The notes below the pieces were generated by a model. That model was not told where the DNA came from. It made no database searches and saw only the letters and a program-made list of their open reading frames with translations. From contig CACJOU010000001.1 in assembly GCA_902595145.1 (NCBI GenBank), positions 96,976-160,975 of the forward strand: a stretch of 64,000 bases of DNA. The letters are read 5' to 3'. The position numbers were made by a program, and so were the translations under genes. This document shows, piece after piece, positions 12,952 through 21,350 of this stretch. The DNA is from an uncultured SAR116 cluster alpha proteobacterium (GTDB taxonomy: Bacteria > Pseudomonadota > Alphaproteobacteria > Puniceispirillales > Marisalimonadaceae). Position 1 is the stretch's first letter; every line of letters begins with the position of its first letter.

Positions 12952-13828
12952 AATTTCTGCACCTGCAAAACTTAACCTAAATTTATTTGTTAGAGACAAA
13001 TTGTTAAATGGGCTTCATTTTCTAGAAAGTGACATATGTTTTTTAGAATTAATTGATAAAATCAGTTTAAAGTTTAATAATCATGATACTTTTTATCAAA
13101 ATAAAAATAATACATTTATGGTCAATCCTGAAAACAATTTAATTTTGCAAGCCATTAAAAAATTTAGATCTCACACAAACTGGAATAAAAAATTTGAAAT
13201 TTATCTAGATAAAAATATACCAATTGGCGCAGGTTTAGGTGGAGGTTCAGCAGATGCGGCAGCAACACTAGTACTCCTTAGAAAACTCTTTAATAAAGAC
13301 AAGAATAATAATAAAATACCAATTTCCACAATATTTACAATTGGCAGTGAATTGGGTTCTGATGTGCCTTCATGTATTATGAGTAAAGATTTGAAATTAA
13401 AAGGATACGGGAATGAAATAAGAAGAAAAAAATTTCCAAATAATTATTATTTTCTATTAGTTTATCCAAATTTTGAATTATCAACTAAATCTGTATTTAA
13501 ACATTTCACTGATATTGAAAACTTTAATCAAAAATCGAAAAAATTATTTTTTGAAAATATTAAAATTTATAACTCTCTATTATTTTCAGCAATAAGTCTA
13601 GCACCTGAAATTAAGTATGTTTTGGATAATTTAAAAAAAATTCGCAATATCGTTGCTTATGGTATGTCAGGAAGTGGTTCTACATGCTTCGGTATATTCA
13701 AAAGTTTAAAAGACTTACCTAATCTGAGTAATTTTTACAATAATAATTATTTTATTTGGTTTGGACAAAAAGCAAATTATAAATTGAATAGGGTTTGTCA
13801 CTCTAAATTTCTTGAAAATAAATTTTAA
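12935..13828 (+). CDS. ispE: 4-diphosphocytidyl-2-C-methyl-D-erythritol kinase
   Basis: An ATP-dependent kinase of the MEP isoprenoid pathway. The GHMP glycine-rich loop PIGAGLGGGSADAAA is at residues 96-110, Lys12 in SAPAKLNLNL and Asp143 in GSDVPSC are the expected catalytic residues, and the C-terminal GMSGSGSTCFG loop is intact. The 297-residue length is normal. Translation begins inside the preceding TPR gene. The tRNA-Gln gene follows 21 bases later on the same strand. Confidence 0.93.
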   Translation: MSIYYKISAPAKLNLNLFVRDKLLNGLHFLESDICFLELIDKISLKFNNHDTFYQNKNNTFMVNPENNLILQAIKKFRSHTNWNKKFEIYLDKNIPIGAGLGGGSADAAATLVLLRKLFNKDKNNNKIPISTIFTIGSELGSDVPSCIMSKDLKLKGYGNEIRRKKFPNNYYFLLVYPNFELSTKSVFKHFTDIENFNQKSKKLFFENIKIYNSLLFSAISLAPEIKYVLDNLKKIRNIVAYGMSGSGSTCFGIFKSLKDLPNLSNFYNNNYFIWFGQKANYKLNRVCHSKFLENKF

Positions 13829-13849
13829 ATAATGTAATTCAATAATTAA

Positions 13850-13924
13850 TGGGGCGTAGCCAAGTGGTAAGGCATCGGGTTTTGATCTCGTGTACCGTAG
13901 GTTCGAATCCTACCGCCCCAGCCA
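13850..13924 (+). tRNA. tRNA-Gln (anticodon TTG)
   Basis: A full cloverleaf can be drawn: acceptor stem TGGGGCG/CGCCCCA, D arm GCC...GGC, anticodon loop TTTTGAT with anticodon TTG at 13882-13884, T arm GTAGG-TTCGAAT-CCTAC, discriminator G, and an encoded CCA end at 13922-13924. The top pair of the anticodon stem is a T-T mismatch and one G-T pair lies in that stem. The T loop TTCGAAT is canonical. Confidence 0.96.
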
Positions 13925-13934
13925 TTTAAAAAAT

Positions 13935-13948
13935 TTTCTCATGAGAAA
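13935..13948 (-). terminator. Possible weak terminator palindrome downstream of the response regulator
   Basis: TTTCTCATGAGAAA is a perfect 14-base palindrome between the convergent tRNA-Gln and response-regulator genes. Read on the minus strand it is followed by a T run, as a terminator for the regulator would be. The stem is short and AT-rich, so strength is doubtful. Confidence 0.3.
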
Positions 13949-13977
13949 CATCTATTTATTTTCAAAAATAAATTTAA

Positions 13978-14667
13978 TTAGGTATTGTATTTCAAGTAGT
14001 ATAGCCCATTTTTATTTCTCAATGATAAAGATAAGTTTTTATCAATTTTATTTAACTTTTTCTTAAGCCTATATATATGCGTTTCTAAAGTATGTGTATT
14101 AATTTTATCTGAAAATCCCCAGATTTTTATTAATAAATCTTTTTTTAAAATATCTTCATTTTTTTTATTATAAAAGTAAATTAATAGATTATTTTCTTTT
14201 TCAGTTAAGTGTTCTGTGTAATTTGTTTCTAAATTAGAAATAGTTTTTTTAGATGGTGAGAAAATTATATGATCCATTAAATATTTATTAGAATTAATCA
14301 TGGTTTCTGGATAATTTAAGCTATCTAAATAATTAAGAAGAGTTACTAGTTTAAATGGTTTTTCTAATAAAAATACTTTGTTTACATTATCAATCATTTT
14401 TTTATTAAAAGGTTCGTGATAGGCAATGATGTTGACATGTTCATTTTTACTTTGAAGTATATTTATTAAATTTTTAATGTTATCGCCCAAATTATTTAAA
14501 TTTAAAATGCAAGCATCAAAACTTCTATTTGCCACGGTTTCATGCAGCTCTTCATTGTTTTCTACAACTAACAGATCATAATTATTGTATTTTAAAATTT
14601 GATAGTAAAGAATTGAGTTTAAAATTTTTTCCTTTTCATATAATAATATTGACAAGTTTTGTTTCAA
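13978..14667 (-). CDS. OmpR-family response regulator with a degenerate receiver
   Basis: The C-terminal half is a winged-helix OmpR-type DNA-binding domain (TEKENNLLIYF, then KDLLIKIWGF and the recognition helix THTLETHIYRLKKKL). The N-terminal half has the length and pattern of a receiver and keeps the conserved lysine (LLEKPF), but the acidic pocket is reduced to YEKEK and the phospho-acceptor aspartate is Asn in ACILNLNN, so phosphorylation in the usual way is unlikely. The frame can open at a GTG (14676), but a GGTGA Shine-Dalgarno-like tract favours the TTG at 14667. It is divergent from the ribA gene with about 35 bases between. No histidine kinase is nearby. Target genes are unknown. 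Confidence 0.8.
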   Translation of the reverse strand: MKQNLSILLYEKEKILNSILYYQILKYNNYDLLVVENNEELHETVANRSFDACILNLNNLGDNIKNLINILQSKNEHVNIIAYHEPFNKKMIDNVNKVFLLEKPFKLVTLLNYLDSLNYPETMINSNKYLMDHIIFSPSKKTISNLETNYTEHLTEKENNLLIYFYNKKNEDILKKDLLIKIWGFSDKINTHTLETHIYRLKKKLNKIDKNLSLSLRNKNGLYYLKYNT

Positions 14668-14701
14668 GGAAATCACCTTAATTAAATAAATAAAGATTCA
14701 C

Positions 14702-15811
14702 ATGAATAGTACATTAACAGTTAAAATAGAAAGAGCAATATCTGAGCTTAGAAGAGGAGGGAAGTTAGTAATCTCTGAAATTAATTCAGGAACTTCTGTC
14801 TTACTAGTAGCTTCTGAGTTAATAGAAAACCATACAATAGATGAGATGTCAAAACTTGCTTTATCAAGACCAAATATTATTTTATCTAAGAATCGAAGCA
14901 AGGCAATTGGTATAAATGGAGCTGATGGACCGTGTTCATTTTTAATAAAGAATAATTGGGAAGTGGATGATATTCTATCTCTATGTATGCCATTAGCTAA
15001 TCATAAAATTCCTATAATTGATGGTGCTTTGCCAGAGAGTTATACTGGAATTGTATCATCTTGTATATTACTATTGCGACAATCTAGGCTTCTTCCTGCT
15101 GGCTTGATGGCTATTATCTCAAACGTTTCAGTTGAACAAATAAATAAGTGGGCGTTTGATAAAAATCTAATTCATGTGAACACTTCTGATATTAAATCTT
15201 ACGAGCAAATAAGTGCTAGTAATTTAATCATGTCAGTTAAGGCTAAGGTACCAATTCTACATACTGAAAATTGTGAAATTATTATATTTAGACCAAGAGA
15301 TGGTGGTAACGAACACTTTTGCCTAGTTTTTGGAAAAAACAGAAAAATGAGTACTGATCACGCTTTAGTAAGAATTCATAGCCAATGTATAACAGGAGAT
15401 GTCCTAGACAGTCTCAAATGTGACTGTGGTCAACAGTTAAGACAATCTATCAAATTAATGGCTGAAGCTGACGAAGGAATTTTGATATATCTTGCACAGG
15501 AAGGAAGGGATATTGGACTACTAAACAAGCTTCGAGCATACTCATTGCAAGAAAGTGGTATGGACACTGTAGAGGCTAATGAAGATTTGGGATTTAATGA
15601 TGATGAAAGACTATATTACCCTGCAAAAGAAATTTTGGCCCAACTAAAAATTAAAAATGTAAAATTAATTACCAATAATCCTAAAAAGGTTGAGCACCTA
15701 GAAAATTTAGGAATAAAAGTTACAGAACGAATTGCTATTAAAATAAACCCAAACAAACATAATAAAAAATATCTTGAAACAAAATCCAAAAAATCAGGGC
15801 ACATACTTTAA
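14702..15811 (+). CDS. ribA: GTP cyclohydrolase II with a decayed N-terminal DHBP-synthase-like domain
   Basis: The C-terminal half (about 185-350) is GTP cyclohydrolase II, the first step of riboflavin synthesis: zinc-binding Cys229, Cys240 and Cys242 in CITGDVLDSLKCDCG, then the catalytic AQEGRDIGLLNKLRAY stretch and the TNNPKKVE segment. The N-terminal 180 residues have the layout of 3,4-dihydroxy-2-butanone-4-phosphate synthase, but the acidic DDEDREN metal-binding motif is replaced by ISEINSG, so that activity is probably lost. A separate ribB should exist elsewhere in the genome. The gene meets yggS end to end (stops adjacent). Confidence 0.88.
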   Translation: MNSTLTVKIERAISELRRGGKLVISEINSGTSVLLVASELIENHTIDEMSKLALSRPNIILSKNRSKAIGINGADGPCSFLIKNNWEVDDILSLCMPLANHKIPIIDGALPESYTGIVSSCILLLRQSRLLPAGLMAIISNVSVEQINKWAFDKNLIHVNTSDIKSYEQISASNLIMSVKAKVPILHTENCEIIIFRPRDGGNEHFCLVFGKNRKMSTDHALVRIHSQCITGDVLDSLKCDCGQQLRQSIKLMAEADEGILIYLAQEGRDIGLLNKLRAYSLQESGMDTVEANEDLGFNDDERLYYPAKEILAQLKIKNVKLITNNPKKVEHLENLGIKVTERIAIKINPNKHNKKYLETKSKKSGHIL

Positions 15812-16501
15812 TTAAACTTGTCTATTGCCAAATAAAAGTGAACCAATTCTAACTGAAGTTGCCCCAAACTTTATTGCATCTTCATAATCACTGCTCATCC
15901 CCATAGATAATTCAGATAAATTATTTCTATTTGCAATTTTTTGTAATAAAAGGAAATGCATTGATGGTTCTTCGTTTACAGGGGGTATGCACATTAATCC
16001 AACAATGGGTAAATTTAAGTCTTCAATGCAATACTTTATAAATTTGTCTGCCTCCAAGGGATCTATTCCACTTTTTTGTGGTTCATTACCAGTATTAACT
16101 TGAATATAAAAACTATTAGTTTTAGTTTTTTCATGTAAATTTTTTGCTATCTCTGTTGCTATTTTTTCTCTGTCTATTGTTTCAATTACGTCGAATAAGC
16201 TGAGAGCTTGCTTTACTTTATTGGTTTGCAATGGCCCTATAAGTCTTAATTCTATATCATTATTAATCTCTATTCTTTTTTTCCAACGGTTGATCGCCTC
16301 TTGCACTCTATTTTCACCAAAAATTTTTTGTCTGCATGCAATTGCTTCGTCAACTTTATGATCTGGCTGTTTTTTGGAAACAGCTACTAATTTTGGAACC
16401 TTGTTTTCTGAAAAAAAACTTTTCTCATGTTTGTTTTGAATGTTTTTTAAAATGAACTCTATGTTCTCTTTTATATCTTCCAATATTTTTGCTCCATTCA
16501 T
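15812..16501 (-). CDS. PLP homeostasis protein YggS/PROSC
   Basis: A single-domain alanine-racemase-like TIM barrel that binds pyridoxal 5'-phosphate and balances free B6. The PLP lysine is Lys43 in LVAVSKKQP, followed by the family motif FGENRVQEA, and SMGMSSDYEDAIKFGATSVR holds the phosphate-binding region near the end, finishing with RIGSLLFGNR. The 229-residue length is normal. It is convergent with ribA. No enzymatic reaction is known for the family; it acts as a PLP carrier/regulator. Confidence 0.92.
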   Translation of the reverse strand: MNGAKILEDIKENIEFILKNIQNKHEKSFFSENKVPKLVAVSKKQPDHKVDEAIACRQKIFGENRVQEAINRWKKRIEINNDIELRLIGPLQTNKVKQALSLFDVIETIDREKIATEIAKNLHEKTKTNSFYIQVNTGNEPQKSGIDPLEADKFIKYCIEDLNLPIVGLMCIPPVNEEPSMHFLLLQKIANRNNLSELSMGMSSDYEDAIKFGATSVRIGSLLFGNRQV

Positions 16502-16699
16502 TATTTTTAAAAGTAATATTAGATTTTTTAAATATTTTATTGTTGCAAAAAAACAACAAAAAATTTAAAAAGTGATATTTATGCCATTAATTACTGGTTT
16601 TTATAGTTTATTTATAATAATAATTATGACTATACATTTTTATGGTAAAAATGTAATTAACCGTTTTCAATGTGAAAACATAAAATAAGGGGATACGCA

Positions 16700-17713
16700 A
16701 TGCGTAAATTACTTTTAGGTACAACAGCAATCGCAGCTGCTGCTACTTTATCAACAAATGTTGCCCTTGCTGACGTTTCAATCTCTGGTGCTATGGAATT
16801 TACATATTCAAGCCAAGATTCTGGTAATGCAGCAACAGGTGCATCACAAGACAGCTTTGCTACAGACAATGATGTAGCTATTAGCTTTTCAAACAAAACT
16901 GACTCAGGTCTAAGCATTTTCATGGTTTCAAAAATCGAACAAGTTAGTGGCATAACTTCAGACGAAGCCTACATGGGCATTAAAGGTGGTTTTGGTACAT
17001 TAACATTTGGTCAAGATGACGGTGCTGGTGATCAATTAACTAGAACTGCTCACGACCTAGTTGGACCTGATGCATTAAACGATGGTGGCGGAGGCGTTCT
17101 TGGCGCACAAGCTGGTAACGGTAATTTATCTGATGATAACGCTGACTTAATTGATGACGTTAACGACGAGAATGCAATTACTTACATCCTACCTACTATG
17201 GGTGGTTTAACAGTTGGTGCAACTTATAAAGACGCTGGTTCAGGTGCTTCTGATAATGCTGATGAAACAGTTGTTGCTGCTAAATATGCATTTGAAAGTG
17301 GAGCTGTTAAAGGATCAATCCACTATGGTAACAATAACATAAGTGGAGCTACCGCTGGTGCTGCATCAACAAACTCTGACTCAATGGCCATTGATGTTTC
17401 AACAGGTCCAATCAGAGCTGTTATTGCTAAAGCAGAAGACGAAGTTAGTTCAACAGTAACTACTGAAGTTACAGATTATGGTATTCAGTACAATGTTGGT
17501 AATGGACTTACATTAGCAGTTGTTGGAACTCAAGTTGAAGAGAATACTGGTGGTGAGACATCAGACATTACAACTGTTTCAGCTAAATATAACATAGCTT
17601 CTGGTCTTGATGCGTACGTTACATATCATGACTATGACTATAAAGCTGGTTCATCAGGTGAAACTGCTGATGATGGATCATGGACACAAATTACACTTAA
17701 AACTACATTCTAA
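16700..17713 (+). CDS. Alphaproteobacterial general porin
   Basis: An outer-membrane beta barrel. A 24-residue signal peptide ends VALA-DVSISG, mature strands alternate polar and hydrophobic residues, Gly and Ala are frequent, there are acidic extracellular loops (GDDNADLIDDVNDEN-like), and the protein ends in Phe after ITLKTTF, the BAM recognition signal. A GGGGA Shine-Dalgarno tract sits close before the ATG. Base composition and codon use are visibly richer in GC than the neighbours, as in highly expressed genes. It has its own 198-base upstream region and a strong terminator, so it is a monocistronic unit. Substrate range is unknown. Confidence 0.88.
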   Translation: MRKLLLGTTAIAAAATLSTNVALADVSISGAMEFTYSSQDSGNAATGASQDSFATDNDVAISFSNKTDSGLSIFMVSKIEQVSGITSDEAYMGIKGGFGTLTFGQDDGAGDQLTRTAHDLVGPDALNDGGGGVLGAQAGNGNLSDDNADLIDDVNDENAITYILPTMGGLTVGATYKDAGSGASDNADETVVAAKYAFESGAVKGSIHYGNNNISGATAGAASTNSDSMAIDVSTGPIRAVIAKAEDEVSSTVTTEVTDYGIQYNVGNGLTLAVVGTQVEENTGGETSDITTVSAKYNIASGLDAYVTYHDYDYKAGSSGETADDGSWTQITLKTTF

Positions 17714-17732
17714 ATTTTTAGTTTGAACAATT

Positions 17733-17760
17733 AAAGGCGGCTGCAGCCGCCTTTTTTTAT
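17733..17760 (+). terminator. Strong Rho-independent terminator of the porin gene
   Basis: A perfect 22-base palindrome (AAAGGCGGCTG paired with CAGCCGCCTTT, 17733-17754) runs into seven or more Ts. The GC-rich stem stands out in this AT-rich window. It lies 20 bases after the porin stop and insulates the porin from the DUF3576-leuS operon. Confidence 0.9.
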
Positions 17761-17832
17761 TTTTAATTCATATTTAAATGATGTATCATTGTATCCAATA
17801 CTAAATGAAATATTTCACTTCAGGTTAAAATT

Positions 17833-18330
17833 ATGGTTAAAAGTATATTTATAACGATATTAATGCTTATAATTGTAAGTTGTTCGAATAATAAAATCGT
17901 TTCTAATCCACTAACAAATAAAAGCCCTACACCAGGTCTTTTTTCCAAAGATTCAGAAAAAGGAATATCATTATCTGATATTTTTAATCCTAAATTAAAT
18001 CCTGGTTCTGGAACTAGCGTAAATGGTTTTCTTTGGAGAGCATCCCTAAACATTTTATCAGTGGCACCTTTAATATCAACCGATGCTTTTGGTGGAACTA
18101 TTATTACTGATTGGTATGTTAAGAAAAATATCAAAAATAAAAGGATCAAAATTACCGCTTATATTAAAACAAGCGAATTAAGATCAGATGGAATTAAGAT
18201 AACGGTACATGTTCAAAAACTAATAGACAATGTGTGGTCTGATACAATTACAGATAATGATTTAGCTTCAAAAATTGAAAATAATATTTTGAATGAAGCA
18301 AGAAATTTAAGAATAAATTCAATTAAATAA
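17833..18330 (+). CDS. DUF3576 lipoprotein
   Basis: A 165-residue alphaproteobacterial envelope protein. The signal peptide ends in the lipobox-like LIIVSC (Cys17), and the body carries the DUF3576 hallmark FLWRASLNILSVAPLIS followed by FGGTIITDWYV. The function of the family is unknown. Its position directly before leuS and one gene before the LptE-like gene is conserved in many alphaproteobacteria, which suggests an envelope role, but that is inference. The leuS start lies 5 bases after its stop. Confidence 0.85.
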   Translation: MVKSIFITILMLIIVSCSNNKIVSNPLTNKSPTPGLFSKDSEKGISLSDIFNPKLNPGSGTSVNGFLWRASLNILSVAPLISTDAFGGTIITDWYVKKNIKNKRIKITAYIKTSELRSDGIKITVHVQKLIDNVWSDTITDNDLASKIENNILNEARNLRINSIK

Positions 18331-18335
18331 TTATA

Positions 18336-20861
18336 ATGATGAAATATAACCCGCCTGTAATTGAAAAAAAATGGCAAAATAAATGGTCTGAACTTAAAAG
18401 TTTTAAAGCCAAAATTGATTACAATAAACCTAAATATTATGTATTAGAAATGTTTCCATATCCTTCTGGAGCTATACACATGGGACATGTAAGAAATTAT
18501 ACTTTAGGCGATTTAATTTCTCGATATAAAAAAGCTCAAGGTTTTAACGTTCTACATCCGATGGGTTGGGACTCATTTGGATTACCGGCAGAAAATGCAG
18601 CAATTGAAAATAAAACACATCCTACTAAATGGACTAATTCTAATATTGAAAATATGAAAATTCAGTTAAAACAAATGGGTTTATCTTATGACTGGGATAG
18701 AGAATTAAGTACTTGTGATCCAAATTATTACAAATTTGAACAAAAAATGTTTTTGGATTTCTATAAAGCTGGAATTGCTTATAGAAAAGAAACTTTAGTC
18801 AATTGGGATCCAATTGAAAATACAGTTCTAGCAAATGAGCAAGTTGTTGACGGTCGAGGATGGAGATCTGGAGCTGAGGTTGAAAAGAAAAAAATGAAGG
18901 GATGGTTTCTAAAAATTTCGAATTTTGCAGACGAATTACTTAATGAAATTGATAACCTGGATGGATGGCCTGAAAAGGTTAAAACAATGCAAAAAAATTG
19001 GATTGGAAAAAGCTACGGTGCTACCATTAATTTTTCGTTAGAAAATTCATCAGAAAAAATATCTATTTTCACAACTAGACCCGACACAATTTTTGGAGCA
19101 TCTTTTATTGCAATATCACCTCAACATCCACTTGCAAAAAAAATTTCCAAGAAGGATTCAAAAGCATCTGCCTTTATAAAATTTTGTGAGAAAAATTCAA
19201 CTAAAGAAGCTGATTTAGAAAAAGCTGAAAAATATGGATACGAAACGAACCTATATGTGTTTCATCCCTTTAAAAATGATGTAAAGTTAAAGATTTTTAT
19301 TGCTAATTTTATTTTAATGGATTATGGAACTGGAGCAATTTTTGGTTGTCCTGCACATGATCAAAGAGATTATGATTTCGCAGTAAAGTACTCTTTAGAC
19401 ATCATACCAGTAATAAAAACGAAAGAAAATCTCCCTTTTAATGGTGATGGGGTTCATATAAATTCTGAATTTTTAAATGATTTAAATACTGATGATGCAA
19501 TTAAATTATGCATAAAAAAACTAAATGAATTAGAAATTGGTAAAGAAAAAGTAACTTATAGGATACGTGATTGGGGTGTTTCCCGACAAAGATATTGGGG
19601 ATGTCCAATTCCTATAATTTACTGTAATGATTGTGGCGAAGTGCCAGTGCCAGAAGAAAAATTACCAATTAAGCTACCAGAAGATACTGATTTTAATATA
19701 AGTGGAAATCCTTTGGATAATCATCCAATCTGGAAACATACTAAATGCCCCAAGTGTAATAAAAAAGCTGTTCGAGAGACAGATACATTTGACACATTTT
19801 TTGAATCTAGTTGGTATTTTGCAAGGTTTACAGATCTCAATCCTTCAAGTGCCTTTACTGAAGATGCTATTAAATATTGGATGCCTGTTGATCAATACAT
19901 TGGTGGAATTGAACATGCAGTTATGCATCTGCTTTATTCAAGATTTTTTATGAGAGCCTTAAAGCATGTCAACTCTCTAGATATTGAGGAACCTTTTACT
20001 TCTCTGAAAACACAGGGAATGGTGTGCCACCAAACTTTTAAGACCAAAGATGAAAAATGGATTTTCCCAAACTACGTAATAAAAAAAGACAATGAATACT
20101 TTCACCTGGAGACAAAAGAGATTGTTATTCCTGGTAGAATCGAAAAGATGAGTAAATCAAAAAAAAATGTAGTTGACCCTCAGCAGATAATTGAAAATTT
20201 TGGTGCAGACACTGCACGTTTTTTTGTGTTATCTGATTCTCCTCCTAATCGAGATATGGAGTGGTCAGATTCAGGAGTAGAAGGTTCATGGCGTTTTTTA
20301 AATAAACTTTGGAAATTTGTAAAAAATATACCTAAAAGAGATATTGAAAATGATTTACCAAAAAAAATTTCCTCACGAAATAGAGAACTATTAACATTTA
20401 TGAATACAACAATTAAAGACGTTACAAAAGCAATTGATGAATTTCATTTCAACATAGCAGTTGCTCAAATTAGAAGTTTGTTTAACGTTGTTCTTACTCA
20501 TAGCATTGAAAATAAAAATGATTTTAGAGTTGTTGTTTTTGTTACAAACAAACTTCTTGTATTAATTAATCCTATGGTGCCTCATATAGCCGAAGAATTA
20601 TGGTATAGTTTAGGTAATAAAGATTTAATTTTAAATGAAAGTTGGCCTAAAGTTAACTTGGAGTATATAAAAAAAAATAATGTGAAAATTCCTATACAAG
20701 TTAATGGAAAAGTAAGAGCAATTGTTGAAGTACCTATAGACTTAGATAAAAAAGAAATTGAGAAAATTGCTTTGAAAGAAGAAAATGTTTTAAAATTTTT
20801 AGATAGAAAACCAAAAAAAGTTATTATTATACCTAATCGTGTTGTTAATTTTGTAATTTAA
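18336..20861 (+). CDS. leuS: Leucyl-tRNA synthetase
   Basis: Charges tRNA-Leu. A class I synthetase of 841 residues with the HIGH motif as HMGH at residues 48-51, the CP1 editing domain (TTRPDTIFGASF near 250 and the GTGAIFGCPAHDQRDYDFA stretch, which carries the editing-site aspartate), a zinc-type CNDCGEVPVPEE and CPKCNKKAVRETDTFDTF region, KMSKS at 604-608, and the C-terminal anticodon-binding segments ending in VQVNGKVRA-like sequence. Two adjacent ATG codons can start it. It is the second gene of the DUF3576-leuS-lptE-holA operon. Confidence 0.96.
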   Translation: MMKYNPPVIEKKWQNKWSELKSFKAKIDYNKPKYYVLEMFPYPSGAIHMGHVRNYTLGDLISRYKKAQGFNVLHPMGWDSFGLPAENAAIENKTHPTKWTNSNIENMKIQLKQMGLSYDWDRELSTCDPNYYKFEQKMFLDFYKAGIAYRKETLVNWDPIENTVLANEQVVDGRGWRSGAEVEKKKMKGWFLKISNFADELLNEIDNLDGWPEKVKTMQKNWIGKSYGATINFSLENSSEKISIFTTRPDTIFGASFIAISPQHPLAKKISKKDSKASAFIKFCEKNSTKEADLEKAEKYGYETNLYVFHPFKNDVKLKIFIANFILMDYGTGAIFGCPAHDQRDYDFAVKYSLDIIPVIKTKENLPFNGDGVHINSEFLNDLNTDDAIKLCIKKLNELEIGKEKVTYRIRDWGVSRQRYWGCPIPIIYCNDCGEVPVPEEKLPIKLPEDTDFNISGNPLDNHPIWKHTKCPKCNKKAVRETDTFDTFFESSWYFARFTDLNPSSAFTEDAIKYWMPVDQYIGGIEHAVMHLLYSRFFMRALKHVNSLDIEEPFTSLKTQGMVCHQTFKTKDEKWIFPNYVIKKDNEYFHLETKEIVIPGRIEKMSKSKKNVVDPQQIIENFGADTARFFVLSDSPPNRDMEWSDSGVEGSWRFLNKLWKFVKNIPKRDIENDLPKKISSRNRELLTFMNTTIKDVTKAIDEFHFNIAVAQIRSLFNVVLTHSIENKNDFRVVVFVTNKLLVLINPMVPHIAEELWYSLGNKDLILNESWPKVNLEYIKKNNVKIPIQVNGKVRAIVEVPIDLDKKEIEKIALKEENVLKFLDRKPKKVIIIPNRVVNFVI

Positions 20862-20873
20862 ATTGAGCTCAGG

Positions 20874-21350
20874 ATGTTTATTTTTAAAAAATTATTTTTT
20901 GCATTTTTAATATTTTTAATTGGTAGTTGTTCTTTTAAAAATTATGAAAATTTTCAGAATATTAACAATTATTCAATTAAAATTGAAGTGCCTAATGATA
21001 AATATAACTTATATCTTAAAGAAAGTTTAAAAAGATTTTTTCAAATTAATGATAATAAAAACAATTATACACTTAGAACTGAAATAAAATTTGAATCAAC
21101 CAACACATTGTCAGTTAGTGGTCAAAACGTTTTAAAATCAACAAAAGCTAAAATTAATTATCAATTAATAAATAAAAACGCAAACTTAGTAAAGTCTGGT
21201 TCAATAAACACTTTCCCAGCCTTAAGCTCTTCATCAAATTCTTTTTATTCTCAAGAAAAGAGTATTGAGCATATTAAGGAAAGATTAACAAAAAGCTCTG
21301 CAAAATCTCTTTATAAACATATTAGCGTTATTATAAGAAGATTAAATTGA
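20874..21350 (+). CDS. lptE: LptE-like LPS-assembly lipoprotein
   Basis: A short lipoprotein (158 residues): hydrophobic signal, lipobox IGSC with Cys19, then a single alpha/beta domain with the LptE pattern of an N-terminal strand (YSIKIEVPND), a helix (LYLKESLKRFF), and later strands around LRTEIKFE and KINYQLINK. LptE plugs the LptD barrel that delivers LPS to the outer surface. Sequence similarity in this family is low, so placement between leuS and holA, typical of alphaproteobacteria, is important evidence. The stop overlaps the holA start (TTGA). Confidence 0.75.
   Translation: MFIFKKLFFAFLIFLIGSCSFKNYENFQNINNYSIKIEVPNDKYNLYLKESLKRFFQINDNKNNYTLRTEIKFESTNTLSVSGQNVLKSTKAKINYQLINKNANLVKSGSINTFPALSSSSNSFYSQEKSIEHIKERLTKSSAKSLYKHISVIIRRLN

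Noticed and set aside
16502-16699. Possible small RNA or riboswitch in the porin upstream region
   Set aside because: Apart from AT-rich promoter-like sequence and a Shine-Dalgarno tract, I see no stable hairpin or known riboswitch pattern.
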